DNA of 55,459 bases, taken from positions 1 through 55,459 of the forward strand of contig CAYUPI010000038.1 of NCBI GenBank assembly GCA_964446585.1, written 5' to 3'. This document shows positions 1-8,872 of the stretch, piece after piece. A program made the translations under genes and the position numbers. The notes beneath the pieces were generated by a model that worked only from the letters and a program-made list of their open reading frames with translations, did not search any database and had not been told where the DNA came from. Source of the DNA: CAYUPI01 sp964446585. GTDB taxonomy: Bacteria > Verrucomicrobiota > Verrucomicrobiia > Limisphaerales > UBA8199. How positions within the stretch are numbered: position 1 is the first letter of the stretch; each line of letters starts with the position of its first letter.

Positions 1-1075
1 TGCCGTTCGCCTTGGTCGAATCCAGCCCGGCCAACAGATGGCGGCCTGTCGGATTCTGCTCCGACCACCATTTCAACAATGCAGGAAAACTTTGCTCTCG
101 AGAATCAATCGCCCAGTAAAGCTGCGGCGCCAGATAATCGACCCAGGCATTCGCCAGCCACTTGCGCGAATCGGCGTAAAGTTTCGCGAAAGCGTCAAAC
201 CCCTTAATTTGAGGAGGGCTTCCCGGCCGCCAAATGCCGAATGGGCTGATGCCAAACTTCACCCAGGGCTTGGCCGCCTTGATGGATTCGTAAACCCGGT
301 GGATGAAGACGTTGACGTTTTCACGGCGCCAATCCTCGCGACTGAGCCGACCGCCGAGAGCGTATCGCCTCCACGTGGGTCCGTCGGGAAAGTCAGGGTC
401 TCCGCTCGACCCATTTGTTTCAGGGTAAGGGTAAAAGTAATCATCAAAGTGAACGCCATCAATATCGTAGCGGCGCACAACGTCCATAACTACCGCCAGC
501 GAGTAGTCCTGGACCTCCTTCTCGCCTGGGTCGAGCCAGATCTGCCTTCCGTACAGCCGCACCCACTGCGGGTGCGTTTTGACGACATGGTTCGTTGCCA
601 GAGGCGATTTGGCAGTGGAATGACTGGCGCGATAGGGATTGAACCAGGCGTGCAATTCCAGCCCGCGGCGATGGGCCTGCTCAATCGCGAACGCCAATGG
701 ATCATAAAACGGCCGCGGCGCTTTTCCCATGGTTCCAGTAAGCGACTCCGACCACGGTTCGATTGTCGAGGCGTAGAGGGCGTCACATGCAGGCCGAACC
801 TGGAAAATGATCACATTCAGCTTCAGTTGAACTGCGCGGTCCAGCAGCGAGAGCAACTCGGATTTCTGCTGTGCAGTGTTCAAGCCCGGCCGGGACGGCC
901 AGTCAATATTGCCCACCGTCGCGACCCACGCGCCGCGGAATTCGCGCTGAGGCTTGAGGGGGACTAGCTGAGAAGTTTCGTAGGTTGCAGCGTGAGAGGT
1001 GATCAGAGCGGCAATCCCGCCAAGCACTGCAGTTGGAATGCTCTGGGCCGGGCCGCCCACTGTCCGCGGAATCAT
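1..1075 (-). CDS. GHL10-type family 10-like glycosyl hydrolase (partial, C-terminus off the left edge)
   Basis: The reading frame runs off the left end of the window, so 358 N-terminal codons are present. A signal-like hydrophobic stretch (about residues 17-30, ending near ITSHAA) suggests export. The motifs FRGAWVATVGNIDWPS, DGVHFDDYFYPYP and KFGISPFGIW match what I know of the GHL10/DUF187 (YngK-like) TIM-barrel family, thought to cleave polysaccharide. The ATG at 1075 follows immediately after the TGA of the upstream gene in the same frame (TGAATG), so translation is probably coupled by termination and reinitiation. Substrate cannot be told. The 309-codon open frame on the plus strand at 38..967 is antisense to this gene and was rejected. 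Confidence 0.85.
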   Translation of the reverse strand, partial: MIPRTVGGPAQSIPTAVLGGIAALITSHAATYETSQLVPLKPQREFRGAWVATVGNIDWPSRPGLNTAQQKSELLSLLDRAVQLKLNVIIFQVRPACDALYASTIEPWSESLTGTMGKAPRPFYDPLAFAIEQAHRRGLELHAWFNPYRASHSTAKSPLATNHVVKTHPQWVRLYGRQIWLDPGEKEVQDYSLAVVMDVVRRYDIDGVHFDDYFYPYPETNGSSGDPDFPDGPTWRRYALGGRLSREDWRRENVNVFIHRVYESIKAAKPWVKFGISPFGIWRPGSPPQIKGFDAFAKLYADSRKWLANAWVDYLAPQLYWAIDSREQSFPALLKWWSEQNPTGRHLLAGLDSTKANG

Positions 1076-1408
1076 TCAGATGCCTAGGTTCGACAACGTG
1101 TTGCTGATCGCGTTGACGATCCGCACGAGACGGGGATGGGACTCTTCGAAGCCTTTGACCGAGGAAGTAAAGCCCCGCAACGACAGTTTCAAGAGATCTG
1201 CATTCTGCTCTGAACGGGTGGCTTCGTGAGCGGAAACGTCGGCGAATCCCGCTATGCTTTGCGCCTGTTCGCTGTGGGTTTCGGACAGGTTCGCGACTTC
1301 GGCTTTAAGAGTGCCCAACAGCTCCAGCAACTCGCGCCGCCGTTCATCCTTAACAGACTCCGCAGCCTGAATTCTGGCTTCGATTTTCCCGATGGTATCC
1401 TCGATCAT
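1076..1408 (-). CDS. DUF4404-like small helical protein
   Basis: This is a 110-residue soluble, strongly helical and probably coiled-coil protein (KIEARIQAAESVKDERRREL). It ends in FEESHPRLVRIVNAISNTLSN followed by LGI, a tail I associate with DUF4404. I placed the start at the ATG at 1408; a GTG at 1423 would add five residues. No Shine-Dalgarno sequence is seen for either. It lies between tmk and the glycosidase on the same strand, and its stop codon abuts the glycosidase start. Function unknown. Confidence 0.6.
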   Translation of the reverse strand: MIEDTIGKIEARIQAAESVKDERRRELLELLGTLKAEVANLSETHSEQAQSIAGFADVSAHEATRSEQNADLLKLSLRGFTSSVKGFEESHPRLVRIVNAISNTLSNLGI

Positions 1409-1483
1409 TGCGCCCAGACTCACAATAGCTGCGTACCGCTTTTCAGCAAGGAAATCTGACTGTACGCAACCGGCGCAACCGTC

Positions 1484-2122
1484 TTAGGCCAAGAGCGGCC
1501 TTACGGATTCCCAAATGCGCTTTTCGACAGCCTGCGTGCTGCCCGATCCGTCTATGAGTCGCACCCGTTCCTTTTCAGCGGCCGCGATGGCCTGATAGCC
1601 GCGCGCGACTCTCTCGAAAAAGCTTCGGTCGGCTTCTTCGATCCGGTCCCGCATGAAAGGAAGCGTCGATTGTCGGGCCGACAGTCTCTCTTTGCTCACC
1701 TGGTGAGGCACCACCACGAGCAATGTTAGATCCGGCCGGGTCTCGCCGACTGCGAAGTCAATGAACGCTTTGACCCTGTTCAAATCGAGTTGCCGACCAT
1801 AACCCTGGTAAGCGGTCGTGGAGTCGTAAAAGCGGTCACACAGAACAATTTCACCCGCAGCCAATGCTGGACGAATCACTTCCCGGACCAGTTGCGCTCG
1901 GCTGGCATTCATCAGGAGCAGCTCGGTTTCGGCTTGCATGGCCTGGTTCTGAGCGCTGTGCTTGAGAGTGTGGCGGATCTCCTCCCCGATGGGCGTGCCG
2001 CCCGGTTCGCGCAACGTCCGCACGAGCCTGCCCTGCGAACTCAACCTCTGGGCCAGGAGCGAAACTTGGGTCGATTTGCCGCTGCCCTCATTGCCTTCGA
2101 AGGTGATAAAGAGGCCCTTCAT
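1484..2122 (-). CDS. tmk: thymidylate kinase
   Basis: Phosphorylates dTMP to dTDP with ATP in the cytoplasm, for dTTP supply. The 212-residue length is typical. The P-loop EGNEGSGKST lies at residues 9-18, REPGGTPIGE at 38-47, and the dTMP-site DRFYDSTTAYQGYGR motif at 96-110. The ATG at 2122 opens directly on the conserved MKGLFITFEG start. No Shine-Dalgarno sequence is visible: the leader consists of near-tandem ATGCGTA words (2123..2167). It follows cysS on the same strand after 89 nt. Confidence 0.95.
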   Translation of the reverse strand: MKGLFITFEGNEGSGKSTQVSLLAQRLSSQGRLVRTLREPGGTPIGEEIRHTLKHSAQNQAMQAETELLLMNASRAQLVREVIRPALAAGEIVLCDRFYDSTTAYQGYGRQLDLNRVKAFIDFAVGETRPDLTLLVVVPHQVSKERLSARQSTLPFMRDRIEEADRSFFERVARGYQAIAAAEKERVRLIDGSGSTQAVEKRIWESVRPLLA

Positions 2123-2167
2123 GATGCGTCACTCGTGATGCGTAATGCGTAATGCGTGACTCGTAGT
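2123..2167. repeat. short-word near-tandem repeat (ATGCGTA family)
   Basis: The words TGATGCGT, CACTCGTG, ATGCGTA, ATGCGTA and ATGCGTGACTCG follow each other with small changes. The patch fills the gap between the cysS stop and the tmk start and takes the place of a recognisable ribosome-binding site. It is one of eleven such patches in the window, each built from different words. Confidence 0.7.
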
Positions 2168-2211
2168 CCGGTCGAATGTGGATTACTGACGACGAAATTT
2201 CGCTCCGTCGA

Positions 2212-3621
2212 TCACATCCGCTTGACCTTTGCGCCTTTCGGCGTGTCTTCGATTAGCCAACCCTTGGCCTTCAGCTCGGCGCGGAGCACGTCAGCGCGCT
2301 TGAAGTCCCTCGCTTTCCGCGCGGCCTCACGGGCATCGAGTAGAGTCTGTATCTCAGCGGGCACAGTATATTCCAGCGCGGTTCCTATCCCCAGCACCGC
2401 ATCAATTTTTTGCCAGGTCCCGAGCGCACCAGCGGCTCCGGCAGCGTTTAACGAGTTCTCCGCCAACCGGCGGTTTGTGTCGCGCACCCAGTCAAAGATC
2501 GCACCCCAGCCGCCTGAAATGTTCAAGTCCTCATCCAGCATGGAAGAAAAGCTCTCAACCAGGGAGTCACCTCCGTTGGCGCGGGCGTCGCCGGCCACTT
2601 CCCGCAATTTGCTGAGGCACTCATCGAGACGTTGGAGCGCAGCGCCTGCTGCCTGCAAACCTTCGAGCGTAAAATTAAAGGTTTCGCGGTAATGTGCCGT
2701 GAGCAGCAAATAACGGATCTCTCGTCCCGAATAGCCCTTCGCCAACAAGTCGCGTAGCGTGAAGAAATTTCCGAGCGACTTGCTCATTTTCTTTCCCTCG
2801 ACCAGCAGATGGGCCCCATGCAGCCAGCATTTGACGAACCGTTGGCCAGGCGGCTGCACGCCGGCCCCCTCGCTTTGCGCAATCTCGTCCTCATGATGCG
2901 GGAACATCAAGTCCTCGCCTCCGAGATGGAGATCGAAACTGGTTCCGAGAAGTTTCATGCTCATGGCGCTGCATTCGATGTGCCATCCCGGCCGGCCCTC
3001 GCCCCAGGGGCTGGGCCAGAATACCTCGCCATCCTCCGGCGCGCGGGCCTTCCACAGAGCGAAATCCGCCACAGCTTCCTTTTCATATTCATCACTGCGC
3101 ACTCGTTCACCCACGCGCATTTCATCGAAATTCAATTTCACCAGTTGGCCATACTGGCAGCCGCTGCTGCGGTACTTCTCGATGCTGAAATAGACTGAGC
3201 CGTCTGCCGCTCGGTAAGCCAGACTCCGCGCCATGAGTTTTTCGATCAGCGCGATGATGTCCGCCAGATGTTCCGTCGCCCGCGGAGTGTGGTGCGGCAG
3301 GCGGCAGTTCAGAGTCTTCAAATCGTCAAAAAACGCGCTCTCGAATTTGCCGGTGAACTCCCGCAAGGAGGTTTTGGTCTCCTGCACTCGTGTGATAATC
3401 TTGTCATCGATGTCGGTGACATTCATCACATGCCGGACCTGGTAGCCTTTGAATTCGAGGTAGCGGCGGACGAGGTCGCCGAAAATGAACGTGCGCCAAT
3501 TGCCGATGTGCGCGTAGTCGTACACCGTCGGGCCGCAGCAGTAGAGGCCGACTTTCTGGCCGGCGGCGTCGAGCGGCACGAAATCCTGAACCGAGCGCGT
3601 TAGAGTGTTGAAAAGTTTCAA
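2212..3621 (-). CDS. cysS: cysteinyl-tRNA synthetase
   Basis: Charges tRNA-Cys. From the TTG at 3621 the protein has 469 residues, normal for the family (about 460). Class I signatures: CGPTVYDYAHIGN at 29-41 with HIGN at 38-41, and KMSKS at 278-282. Zinc-site candidates are C29, C217 (in HIECSAMS) and the histidines of FPHHEDEIAQ. The open frame continues upstream to an ATG at 3903, but those 94 residues are low-complexity, run through a palindromic repeat and overlap the preceding gene, so I reject them. The TTG opens MKLFNTLTR, matching the conserved family start, but has no clear Shine-Dalgarno sequence. Confidence 0.93.
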   Translation of the reverse strand: MKLFNTLTRSVQDFVPLDAAGQKVGLYCCGPTVYDYAHIGNWRTFIFGDLVRRYLEFKGYQVRHVMNVTDIDDKIITRVQETKTSLREFTGKFESAFFDDLKTLNCRLPHHTPRATEHLADIIALIEKLMARSLAYRAADGSVYFSIEKYRSSGCQYGQLVKLNFDEMRVGERVRSDEYEKEAVADFALWKARAPEDGEVFWPSPWGEGRPGWHIECSAMSMKLLGTSFDLHLGGEDLMFPHHEDEIAQSEGAGVQPPGQRFVKCWLHGAHLLVEGKKMSKSLGNFFTLRDLLAKGYSGREIRYLLLTAHYRETFNFTLEGLQAAGAALQRLDECLSKLREVAGDARANGGDSLVESFSSMLDEDLNISGGWGAIFDWVRDTNRRLAENSLNAAGAAGALGTWQKIDAVLGIGTALEYTVPAEIQTLLDAREAARKARDFKRADVLRAELKAKGWLIEDTPKGAKVKRM

Positions 3622-3769
3622 GGCTATCTTAGAACGCCGGGGCAGAGTATGGCTGGCCGGACGAAAGAAAAGCCGAAATTGCGGAGCAGAGGAATCGTCC
3701 AGCGTCGCTGGCGGGCGGCTCGCCGCTCTCGGGACGGACAAATCGCTGCCGACCCGCGCGAAGCGTTTT

Positions 3770-3824
3770 GGAGTGCGGGAGCCCCGTCCCGCTTTGGAAA
3801 GCGCCGCGTGTGCAGACGCACTCC
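3770..3824. repeat. cloverleaf-like palindromic element
   Basis: An outer stem GGAGTG/CACTCC (3770-3775 with 3819-3824) encloses three small hairpins: CGGGA/TCCCG (3776-3780 with 3787-3791), GCTTT/AAAGC (3791-3795 with 3798-3802) and GCGT/ACGC (3806-3809 with 3816-3819). Bases at the junctions are shared, so not all pairs can form at once. The element lies between the pseudouridine synthase and cysS. It lacks tRNA arm lengths and a T-loop, so it is not a tRNA. I recall similar GGAGTGCG...CGCACTCC sequences dispersed in Pedosphaera-like genomes, but cannot verify that here. Confidence 0.6.
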
Positions 3825-3839
3825 GAGACACTGCCGCGT

Positions 3840-4421
3840 TTAGAGAACGCTTGCACCTGGCTCCAACGCGAGCTTCCTTTCCGCTGGCGACAATAATTTC
3901 CAAGTGCCGCTGGGCAGATCGCCCAACTGCAGCCGCCCGATCCGCACCCGAATCAGCCGCAGCGTCGGGTGGCCGATAGCGGCTGTTATGCGACGGACCT
4001 GGCGATTTTTTCCTTCGATAAGTTCCAGCCCCAGCCAGCAGGTCGGCACGGTCTTGCGATAGCGGATTGGCGGAGCGCGCGGTGGCAAGCTCGGCTGCGG
4101 ATCAAGAATCCAGGCCCGGCAGGGCAGGGTAGGGTTCTCCTGAATTACAACTCCGCTTTCGAGTTTGCGCAGCGCGTCAGCGGAGGGAATCCATTCCACT
4201 TGTGCCCAGTACTCGCGCGGGTGGGCCTGGCGCGGGTGAAGAAGCCGTTGGCTCAGTTGCGGCTCGTCGCTCAGGAGCAACAAACCCTCGGAGTCTGCAT
4301 CCAGCCGACCAAGCGGATAAACCCATTCGGGAAATCCAAACGCCGCCAAAGTGCCGTTTGGCGAACCGCCGGCCGTGAATTGCGAAACAACACCGTAGGG
4401 TTTGTTAAAGGCAAGAAGCAT
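3840..4421 (-). CDS. RsuA/RluE-family rRNA pseudouridine synthase
   Basis: Isomerises a uridine in rRNA to pseudouridine. From the ATG at 4421 it has 193 residues starting MLLAFNKPYGVVSQF, as RluE-like enzymes do. They lack the N-terminal S4 domain of RsuA. The catalytic block GRLDADSEGLLLL (38-50) has the nucleophile Asp at 41; EGKNRQVRRITAAIGHPTLR is the conserved C-terminal motif. A GTG at 4478 would add 19 residues (VTRRKLCGK...) and cannot be excluded. RluE modifies 23S U2457 in E. coli; the target here is inferred. Confidence 0.85.
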   Translation of the reverse strand: MLLAFNKPYGVVSQFTAGGSPNGTLAAFGFPEWVYPLGRLDADSEGLLLLSDEPQLSQRLLHPRQAHPREYWAQVEWIPSADALRKLESGVVIQENPTLPCRAWILDPQPSLPPRAPPIRYRKTVPTCWLGLELIEGKNRQVRRITAAIGHPTLRLIRVRIGRLQLGDLPSGTWKLLSPAERKLALEPGASVL

Positions 4422-4498
4422 TCTTGATCGCCCTTTCGTCGCCTCCTTCAACTTGCCGCACAGCTTCCGACGCGTCACGTCGAATTCACCGACAATCC

Positions 4499-4528
4499 TT
4501 GAAAATCAGCACATTTCACTTGTATTAT
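4499..4528 (+). promoter_or_regulatory. predicted sigma-70-type promoter
   Basis: TTGAAA (4499-4504), an 18-nt spacer and TATTAT (4523-4528), each hexamer one base off consensus, lie in an AT-rich stretch 25 nt before the ATG at 4553. This would give a short leader for the secreted protein gene. Position and base composition support it; no experimental evidence. Confidence 0.45.
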
Positions 4529-4552
4529 TCTCATTTTCTGGTCTAATAGGTA

Positions 4553-6226
4553 ATGCCAGCCGTGATTAGACTGTGCCGTATAAACCTCCCTCGAACGGCC
4601 CTTCTCTTTTGCTTTTCCGCGCTTACTTGGTTCGACTCCGCGCGGGCGGCCGTCATCACGAGCATCGGCCAGAATTTTACTGGCAGCACCTTCGGCGTTG
4701 ATTCGGTTGCGCTGCCCGCAGATGCCAATGGAACCGCCGGCCCACAGCATTTTGTAGAATTCATAAATGGCACATTTGCCGTGTACAACAAATCGAACGG
4801 CGCGGTCGTGAAACGCGTATCGGACACGAAATTCTGGTCGAATTCAGGCGTCTCCCTCTCGTCAAGTGACGGAGTGACCGATCCGCGCATCATTTACGAT
4901 CCAACCGTTCAACGCTGGTTTGCTTCAATGGTGGACTTCGATGCCAATGCTCCATCCGACCCATCGCTCGAGTCGAACGATTTTCTATTTGCAGTTTCTG
5001 ACAGTGCGGACCCGAGAGGAACGTGGCACGGATTTTTGTTTCAGGCCGACCCCGATACCGGCTACTTCGCCGATTTCCCAACTCTGGGCGTGGACAGCAA
5101 CGCCGTTTACCTTTCCGGCGACTTCTACCACGGGGAGACGGATCCGATCGGCCCGGGCCTAGTTTCTTTCCCCAAAGCGGACTTGCTTGCACCCTCACCG
5201 ACGATTGCGCACCGCACTTGGTTCGGAGTTATGGACTACGCCCAACGGGGCCAGGTGCTTCAACCGGCGATTTGTTTTGATGGCTCCAGTTCGGGCAAGA
5301 TTTTGGCCACCAGCGATATTGGCAGCGACAGCAGCCCGCATTCGAACCTGGTCAGCTTTGCCGTCCTGAATTCGAGTAGCCATTCAGCTTCCTTAAGCCC
5401 GTCCACATTTATTCCGACTGCCTCCTGGGTTGTTCCCGACAGTCTATATCTTCCGGGACCGGCATTTGCTCCGATTCAGCCGGACGGCTCCGACACTTTG
5501 GTGGCAAACGAAGCGCGGTTCAGCGCCAGAATCTATGCCGTGGGCGGGATCCTCTACGCCGTCCATAACACCGAGCTGAACAATCATGTCGCAATCCAAT
5601 GGTACCGCGTGCGGGCCGCGGACAACGTTCTCCTCGAATCAGGAACCATTGCCGACCCGGGCATGGACCTGTACTTTCCTTCGATCGCAGCGAACTCTTA
5701 CGGTGTCGTCGTCATCGGCTTCAATGGTTCCAGCATCGGTACCTACATTACCTGCTACGCCATCGTGGGCCGAACCATCAACGGCGTCACGACCTTCGGA
5801 GATCCGCTCGTACTGCAAGCCAGCACGCTCTCCTACCATGATTTCTACGAACAATTGGGGCTCACCGCGTATAGCCGCTGGGGTGATTACAGCACTATTT
5901 CCGTCGATCCGGCCAATCCGAACCGGTTTTGGAGCATTCAAATGTACGCGACCGACTCACAGGATTTTGGCAGTGTTTGGGCCACGCAGATTACCGAGCT
6001 GATTACTACGCCTCAGCCACTCCTCGCGATAAACCGGGGAGGAACCAATGTCGTTCTCTCCTGGCCCAGTAGCTTCGCCGGATTTCAGCTTCAGTCGTCA
6101 ACCAACCTCTTGTCGCCGAGCGCTTGGTTAACCGTGACTCAATCATCCGTCACCAATGCAGGCCAGATCTCTGTCTTAGTGCCGATTTCCGGAGGGAAGA
6201 AATTCTTTCGCTTGCATCAGATGTAG
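4553..6226 (+). CDS. large secreted protein with Verrucomicrobial C-terminal module, function unknown
   Basis: 557 residues with a signal peptide (about 1-32, ending FDSARAA). The body reads like a beta-propeller or beta-sandwich: repeated strand-rich segments such as DPRIIYDPTVQRWFASMVD, FPTLGVDSNAVYLSGDFY and WGDYSTISVDPANPNRFW resemble surface proteins that begin with a DP.v.YD...drW motif. The last 70 residues (VVLSWPSSFAGFQLQSSTNL ... KKFFRL) form a small module that I associate with secreted Verrucomicrobial proteins; a related tail ends the protein at 35586. No catalytic residues recognised. Monocistronic; convergent with the prepilin-like gene after 38 nt. Confidence 0.8.
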   Translation: MPAVIRLCRINLPRTALLFCFSALTWFDSARAAVITSIGQNFTGSTFGVDSVALPADANGTAGPQHFVEFINGTFAVYNKSNGAVVKRVSDTKFWSNSGVSLSSSDGVTDPRIIYDPTVQRWFASMVDFDANAPSDPSLESNDFLFAVSDSADPRGTWHGFLFQADPDTGYFADFPTLGVDSNAVYLSGDFYHGETDPIGPGLVSFPKADLLAPSPTIAHRTWFGVMDYAQRGQVLQPAICFDGSSSGKILATSDIGSDSSPHSNLVSFAVLNSSSHSASLSPSTFIPTASWVVPDSLYLPGPAFAPIQPDGSDTLVANEARFSARIYAVGGILYAVHNTELNNHVAIQWYRVRAADNVLLESGTIADPGMDLYFPSIAANSYGVVVIGFNGSSIGTYITCYAIVGRTINGVTTFGDPLVLQASTLSYHDFYEQLGLTAYSRWGDYSTISVDPANPNRFWSIQMYATDSQDFGSVWATQITELITTPQPLLAINRGGTNVVLSWPSSFAGFQLQSSTNLLSPSAWLTVTQSSVTNAGQISVLVPISGGKKFFRLHQM

Positions 6227-6264
6227 GCGCGACTGCCGTGAAACCTAATCGTCGCAATGCCCTC

Positions 6265-7128
6265 TTACTTCGGCCGGCTCGAATGATCCTGCAGCCAGGC
6301 CACGTCCTGATTTCTTGGGCTCGGGAACCCGTCGTTGATCATGCCACCTACAACCAATGGCGGCATCGTCCGGTGGTCCCGCCAGCGATGGATTTCGGAG
6401 TGCCCATCAGCGAAGGAGAAACCGCAGGCCAGATTATGGTAAAGGCCCGGCAGATCATAAAAGCCAAATTGCGTTGTCTGATTAGGATACCCGTTCATGT
6501 CCGTCGCGAAGTTGCCGATGTCGATGCTGTCTTCGCGCATGTCAAGGAAGACGAACATTTTGGTCGGGCCGGGATTTGCCAGGTCGGATTGTTTGAAATA
6601 GAGCCGGAACCGGTCGTCGATGTTTCTGCCGCCCCAGCCGCCCAGGTAAAAGTTCATCGACATGCTCCGCACCCGCGGTCGATTAACGCCGCCCACTGTG
6701 ACAAACGACTTGTCAGAAGGGCATTTCCAAATGGTCAGATTTTTGCCGCAATAAGGCCACAGCGGGCTCTTCTTGATATCGACTTCGGGATCCCAGTTCG
6801 AGGGGTTGATCGTGCTAAAATTCATTTCTCCGGTCACCCATGTGGCCGCAAGGATCGCCGGATCTCCGCTTCCATCGTCGCTGGCCAGTGGAATGCGGTC
6901 GCGGCTGTCCTCCGAATACATTCGCCAAGCCAGGCATAATTGCCGGTGATTGCCCATGCACTGGATGCCCTGCGCCTTGCTCCTGCTCTTGGAAAGGGCG
7001 GGCAACAGCATCGACGCTAAAATGGCGATAATAGCGATGACCACGAGCAGTTCGATGAGGGTAAAGCCACCTGCGCGATGGCTCCGGAATCTGAGCTGCG
7101 GGGGGACGATTTGTCTAGGTTTGCGCAT
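6265..7128 (-). CDS. prepilin-type N-terminal cleavage/methylation protein (H-X9-DG type)
   Basis: 287 residues. A basic leader ends at Gly, followed by the class III signal GFTLIELLVVIAIIAILASML, to be cut by prepilin peptidase after the Gly. The C-terminus has the H-X9-DG signature (H, NLACGFSFA, DG) followed by HSEIHRW. Such DUF1559-like pseudopilins are abundant in Verrucomicrobia and Planctomycetes; whether they form fibres or a secretion device is unknown. No pilus assembly gene lies nearby. The ATG at 7128 gives the usual leader; upstream in-frame codons add a non-basic extension. Confidence 0.85.
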   Translation of the reverse strand: MRKPRQIVPPQLRFRSHRAGGFTLIELLVVIAIIAILASMLLPALSKSRSKAQGIQCMGNHRQLCLAWRMYSEDSRDRIPLASDDGSGDPAILAATWVTGEMNFSTINPSNWDPEVDIKKSPLWPYCGKNLTIWKCPSDKSFVTVGGVNRPRVRSMSMNFYLGGWGGRNIDDRFRLYFKQSDLANPGPTKMFVFLDMREDSIDIGNFATDMNGYPNQTTQFGFYDLPGLYHNLACGFSFADGHSEIHRWRDHRTMPPLVVGGMINDGFPSPRNQDVAWLQDHSSRPK

Positions 7129-7249
7129 GGAAACTAATTTATAGCTATCAACCTCGACCAATCAATCGAAATCATACCCCATAAGTGCAATAAACCGTTA
7201 CTTAACGTGGACGCTTTCGCGGTCGCCCAGCCGGTGAGTACTTCTCCAT

Positions 7250-7283
7250 CTCCTCCTCGGGACGAGAAGGCTGGGAGGAGGAG
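7250..7283. repeat. inverted repeat between two minus-strand genes
   Basis: CTCCTCCTC (7250-7258) pairs with GAGGAGGAG (7275-7283) around a 16-nt loop, downstream of the Gfo/Idh/MocA stop at 7310. It could slow or end transcription, but no T-run follows on the minus strand, so a terminator call would be weak. Confidence 0.35.
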
Positions 7284-7309
7284 GCAGTATCGCCCATTCT
7301 CCTGCCCTC

Positions 7310-8713
7310 TTAAACCGGCTTCCAGGGTGAGCGATAATCTCGCGCCATTAACTGGCTTGCGCCGCTGTCCCCAATTATCACTTCTTTCGTAGAATCCCAT
7401 TTTAGTTTCCGCCTGACCAGCATCGCAATCAGCCCAAGGTGGCCTGGAATCGCCGAGTGATGGGCGGTTTCGACCGGCGTGATCGTCGGTTTGCGCGATT
7501 TAACGCAGTCCAGAAAATTGCGCTGATGGTTTTCAGAGCGATAAAGCTTGACCTTGTATTTCTCTTCAGGAATTTCGCGAAACCAATCCACGTTTGAGGC
7601 ATCATATCCGCCACGGTCCACCCAGACCCAGCCTTCTGTGCCTATCCATTTCGTGCCACTGCGAATATCCCCATGGCCGCCTGCGATCGTCATCGTGACA
7701 TCTTTCGGATACTTGCACGTAATCCGGTACTTGGTGCATGTGTTCCAGATCGCATCCCGAGGCGGGAATTCGCCTGTCCCCTCGACCTCCAGGGGTCCGC
7801 CATTGTTATCGCAATCGAGTCCCCAATGTGCGATATCGCAGTGGTGGCCGATCCAATCCAACAACTGGCCGCCGCCGATGTTGTAGTTCCAGCGCCAGTT
7901 CTTGTGCACACGCGCCTGAATGTATGGCTCCATTCGCGACGGGCCAATCCAGGTCTCGTAATCCAGTTCCGGCGGCGCCGGCGTCACTGCCGCGTTCCAC
8001 CCAGGTGTGCCGGCGACGACCCTGGCCAGATTGTCCGGAGCTCCCGGCACGCTTGCCAGCTTCTCAAGGAGCGCCTTCGAGGTCCCCGCAAAATCGTGGT
8101 GCCCGCTGGGCAAACCAACTTCGAGTTGAGTCACTTTCCCTATTAGCCCATTCCGAATAATTTCGGCTGCCTTGCGAAACGGCGCTTGGGAGCGCTGCCA
8201 GGAACCCGTCTGCCAGATTCGGTGGTTTTTCTGCACCGCGCGCACAATTGCCTGCTGTTCGGCAATCGTACGCGCCAGCGGCTTCTCCCCATAAATGTCC
8301 TTTTTCTGTTTGGCGGCTTCTACGGCAATCAAAGCGTGCCAATGATCAGGCACAGCCAGCATCACCGCATCGATGTCTTTGCGCGCCATGAGCATGCGGT
8401 AATCTTTGTACGATTTGCAGTCCTCGTTGCCGTAGTGCTTGTTGATTCGACTCACCGCTTCCTGTAGGTGCTTTTGGTCCACATCACAGGCGGCAACAAC
8501 ATGGCAATCTTTTTCACGGAGGAAGGCCTCAGTATTGCTGGGTCCCTGCATTCCCCAACCTACGACACCCAGCGTGACGCGCTCCGACGGCGCCGCGCTC
8601 CCCGCCCGGCCCAGTGCGCTTGCTGGAATAACGGCCGGGGCTGCCAATGTGACTCCCGTGACGGCGAGAAAACGACGGCGACTGATCCCGGAATTCAAGG
8701 AAATCTCTTTCAT
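7310..8713 (-). CDS. Tat-exported Gfo/Idh/MocA family oxidoreductase
   Basis: 467 residues from the ATG at 8713. The N-terminus MKEISLNSGISRRRFLAVTG carries a twin-arginine signal, then a hydrophobic stretch to about residue 37. The Rossmann fold starts at VTLGVVGWGMQG and EKPLARTIAEQQ holds the family EKP motif. Known members use NAD(P) to oxidise or reduce sugars and cyclitols; substrate unknown. The open frame continues upstream past 9000, but that part is antisense to the transaldolase and shows no family similarity. A second, distinct member lies at 50676. Confidence 0.88.
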   Translation of the reverse strand: MKEISLNSGISRRRFLAVTGVTLAAPAVIPASALGRAGSAAPSERVTLGVVGWGMQGPSNTEAFLREKDCHVVAACDVDQKHLQEAVSRINKHYGNEDCKSYKDYRMLMARKDIDAVMLAVPDHWHALIAVEAAKQKKDIYGEKPLARTIAEQQAIVRAVQKNHRIWQTGSWQRSQAPFRKAAEIIRNGLIGKVTQLEVGLPSGHHDFAGTSKALLEKLASVPGAPDNLARVVAGTPGWNAAVTPAPPELDYETWIGPSRMEPYIQARVHKNWRWNYNIGGGQLLDWIGHHCDIAHWGLDCDNNGGPLEVEGTGEFPPRDAIWNTCTKYRITCKYPKDVTMTIAGGHGDIRSGTKWIGTEGWVWVDRGGYDASNVDWFREIPEEKYKVKLYRSENHQRNFLDCVKSRKPTITPVETAHHSAIPGHLGLIAMLVRRKLKWDSTKEVIIGDSGASQLMARDYRSPWKPV

Positions 8714-8872
8714 AAAATCATGTGGCCATAAAACAAGACACAATTCGAGAATAAAATAAGGTTGCCTGCTCGTAAGGGGAAACAGAGGTTTTACCGAAGG
8801 GAGTAGGCTGGCGGCCGCCAAATGCCGTTCGGTCACAATCTTGTTTTCGAAAAGCAAGATCAAGGAGAGTGC

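Noticed and set aside
38..967. Long plus-strand open frame (309 codons)
   Set aside because: It is the antisense of the glycosidase, whose minus frame carries clear GHL10 motifs.
3770..3824. tRNA gene
   Set aside because: The cloverleaf lacks a 7-bp acceptor stem, a T-loop sequence and a proper anticodon arm.
3622..3903. 94-residue N-terminal extension of CysRS
   Set aside because: Low-complexity, runs across the cloverleaf repeat and overlaps the pseudouridine synthase; the family starts at the TTG at 3621.
6124..6939. Plus-strand 271-codon frame over the prepilin-like gene
   Set aside because: Antisense shadow; the minus frame has the class III signal and H-X9-DG motif.
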